A stretch of 22,901 nt of DNA from DAOVRL01 sp964459805 (GTDB taxonomy: Bacteria; Planctomycetota; Phycisphaerae; Sedimentisphaerales; Anaerobacaceae): positions 1 to 22,901 of the forward strand of contig CAYWOD010000027.1 of the NCBI GenBank assembly GCA_964459805.1. The letters run 5' to 3'. Position numbers and translations under genes: made by a program. Under the pieces are notes generated by a model, which was not told the DNA's origin, did no database searches, and was given only the letters and a program-made list of their open reading frames with translations. This document shows positions 22,731 through 22,901 of the stretch, piece by piece. Within the stretch, counting starts at the first letter, position 1. Every line of letters begins with the position of its first letter.

Positions 22731-22839
22731 AGTCTAAGCTTTCTCCTTTCAAAGAATGGGGCTGAGAATTACATCATTTCCAACGTCCCATAATATATGT
22801 TATGTTTCATTCAGGTTGGATTCGGGTTAAAGCGGCGGG

Positions 22840-22901
22840 ATGAGTGTTTTTGGGGTCAGGAAGGTTTTTAGATGGTTGCTGCCGGCGGTGGGTCCGTGTC
22901 C
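22840..22901 (+). CDS. Possible N-terminus of a gene running off the right edge
   Basis: An ATG at 22840 opens a frame to the window end that begins M-S-V-F-G-V-R-K-V-F-R-W-L-L-P-A-V-G. The basic start followed by hydrophobic residues could be a membrane anchor. The ribosome-binding site is poor (GCGGCGGG). Twenty codons are too few to be sure it is real. Confidence 0.3.
   Translation, partial: MSVFGVRKVFRWLLPAVGPC

Larger units (their letters stand above)
22436..22839. other. Intergenic region rich in dispersed repeats
   Basis: No convincing gene is present. The minus-strand open frame here is built from repeat sequence. It contains a weak terminator-like hairpin, two related dispersed-repeat units on the same strand and AT-rich DNA near 22785-22800 (CATAATATATG) that may carry a promoter for the gene starting at 22840. 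Confidence 0.55.

Noticed and set aside
22483..22752. Minus-strand open frame of 89 codons
   Set aside because: It is largely a translation of the dispersed repeats at 22536-22561 and 22703-22730.

Overview
The window looks like a chromosomal segment of a Planctomycetota bacterium, most likely class Phycisphaerae. The best marker is a small basic protein at 12813-13064 of a family restricted to Planctomycetes, Verrucomicrobia and Chlamydiae. The long and short NfeD genes next to a FloA flotillin, and the rpmF-plsX-fabH-fabD-fabG-acpP-fabF order, fit this. No tRNA, rRNA, CRISPR array or transposase was seen.

Left half (1-11600, all minus strand): a lipid-synthesis block. A good promoter (11574-11603) starts rpmF-plsX-fabH-fabD-fabG, followed by acpP-fabF with a possible second promoter. 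This primary set has no dehydratase and no enoyl reductase. Downstream, past a CaCA-type Ca2+/Na+ exchanger, lies a second set with its own probable promoter: hot-dog dehydratase, an unusually long acyl carrier protein (131 aa), a second hot-dog dehydratase, a ketosynthase-like protein with its active site altered (Cys to Glu, one His to Asn), and an intact ketosynthase. The last three genes overlap or abut. The intact/altered ketosynthase pair resembles the KS-alpha/KS-beta (chain-length factor) pairs of type II polyketide, aryl-polyene and related systems. This is the most interesting part of the window. A further gene with its own promoter runs off the left edge.

Middle (11600-16350): a divergent, AT-rich spacer of about 0.4 kb; a single-pass membrane protein with a possible SPOR-like C-terminus; the small basic protein with a clear terminator; a 5'-truncated relic of a DUF4185-like protein carrying a low-complexity A-rich insert; an unrecognised protein with a HEPN-like R-x6-H motif; a small conserved-looking hypothetical on the minus strand; and a class I aminotransferase ending in a terminator.

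Right half (16400-22901, plus strand): a Na+/phosphate cotransporter-PhoU fusion with an extra duplicated N-terminal domain and a long leader hairpin; then a membrane-microdomain operon, long NfeD (protease type), short NfeD, FloA and a proline-rich membrane protein. The operon begins at a near-consensus promoter placed so close to the ATG that its transcript should be almost leaderless. After it come dispersed repeats and the possible first codons of another gene.

Several spacers hold degenerate short tandem tracts with different motifs (254-332, 9270-9298, 13414-13472), plus a pair of related dispersed repeats (22536-22561 and 22703-22730).
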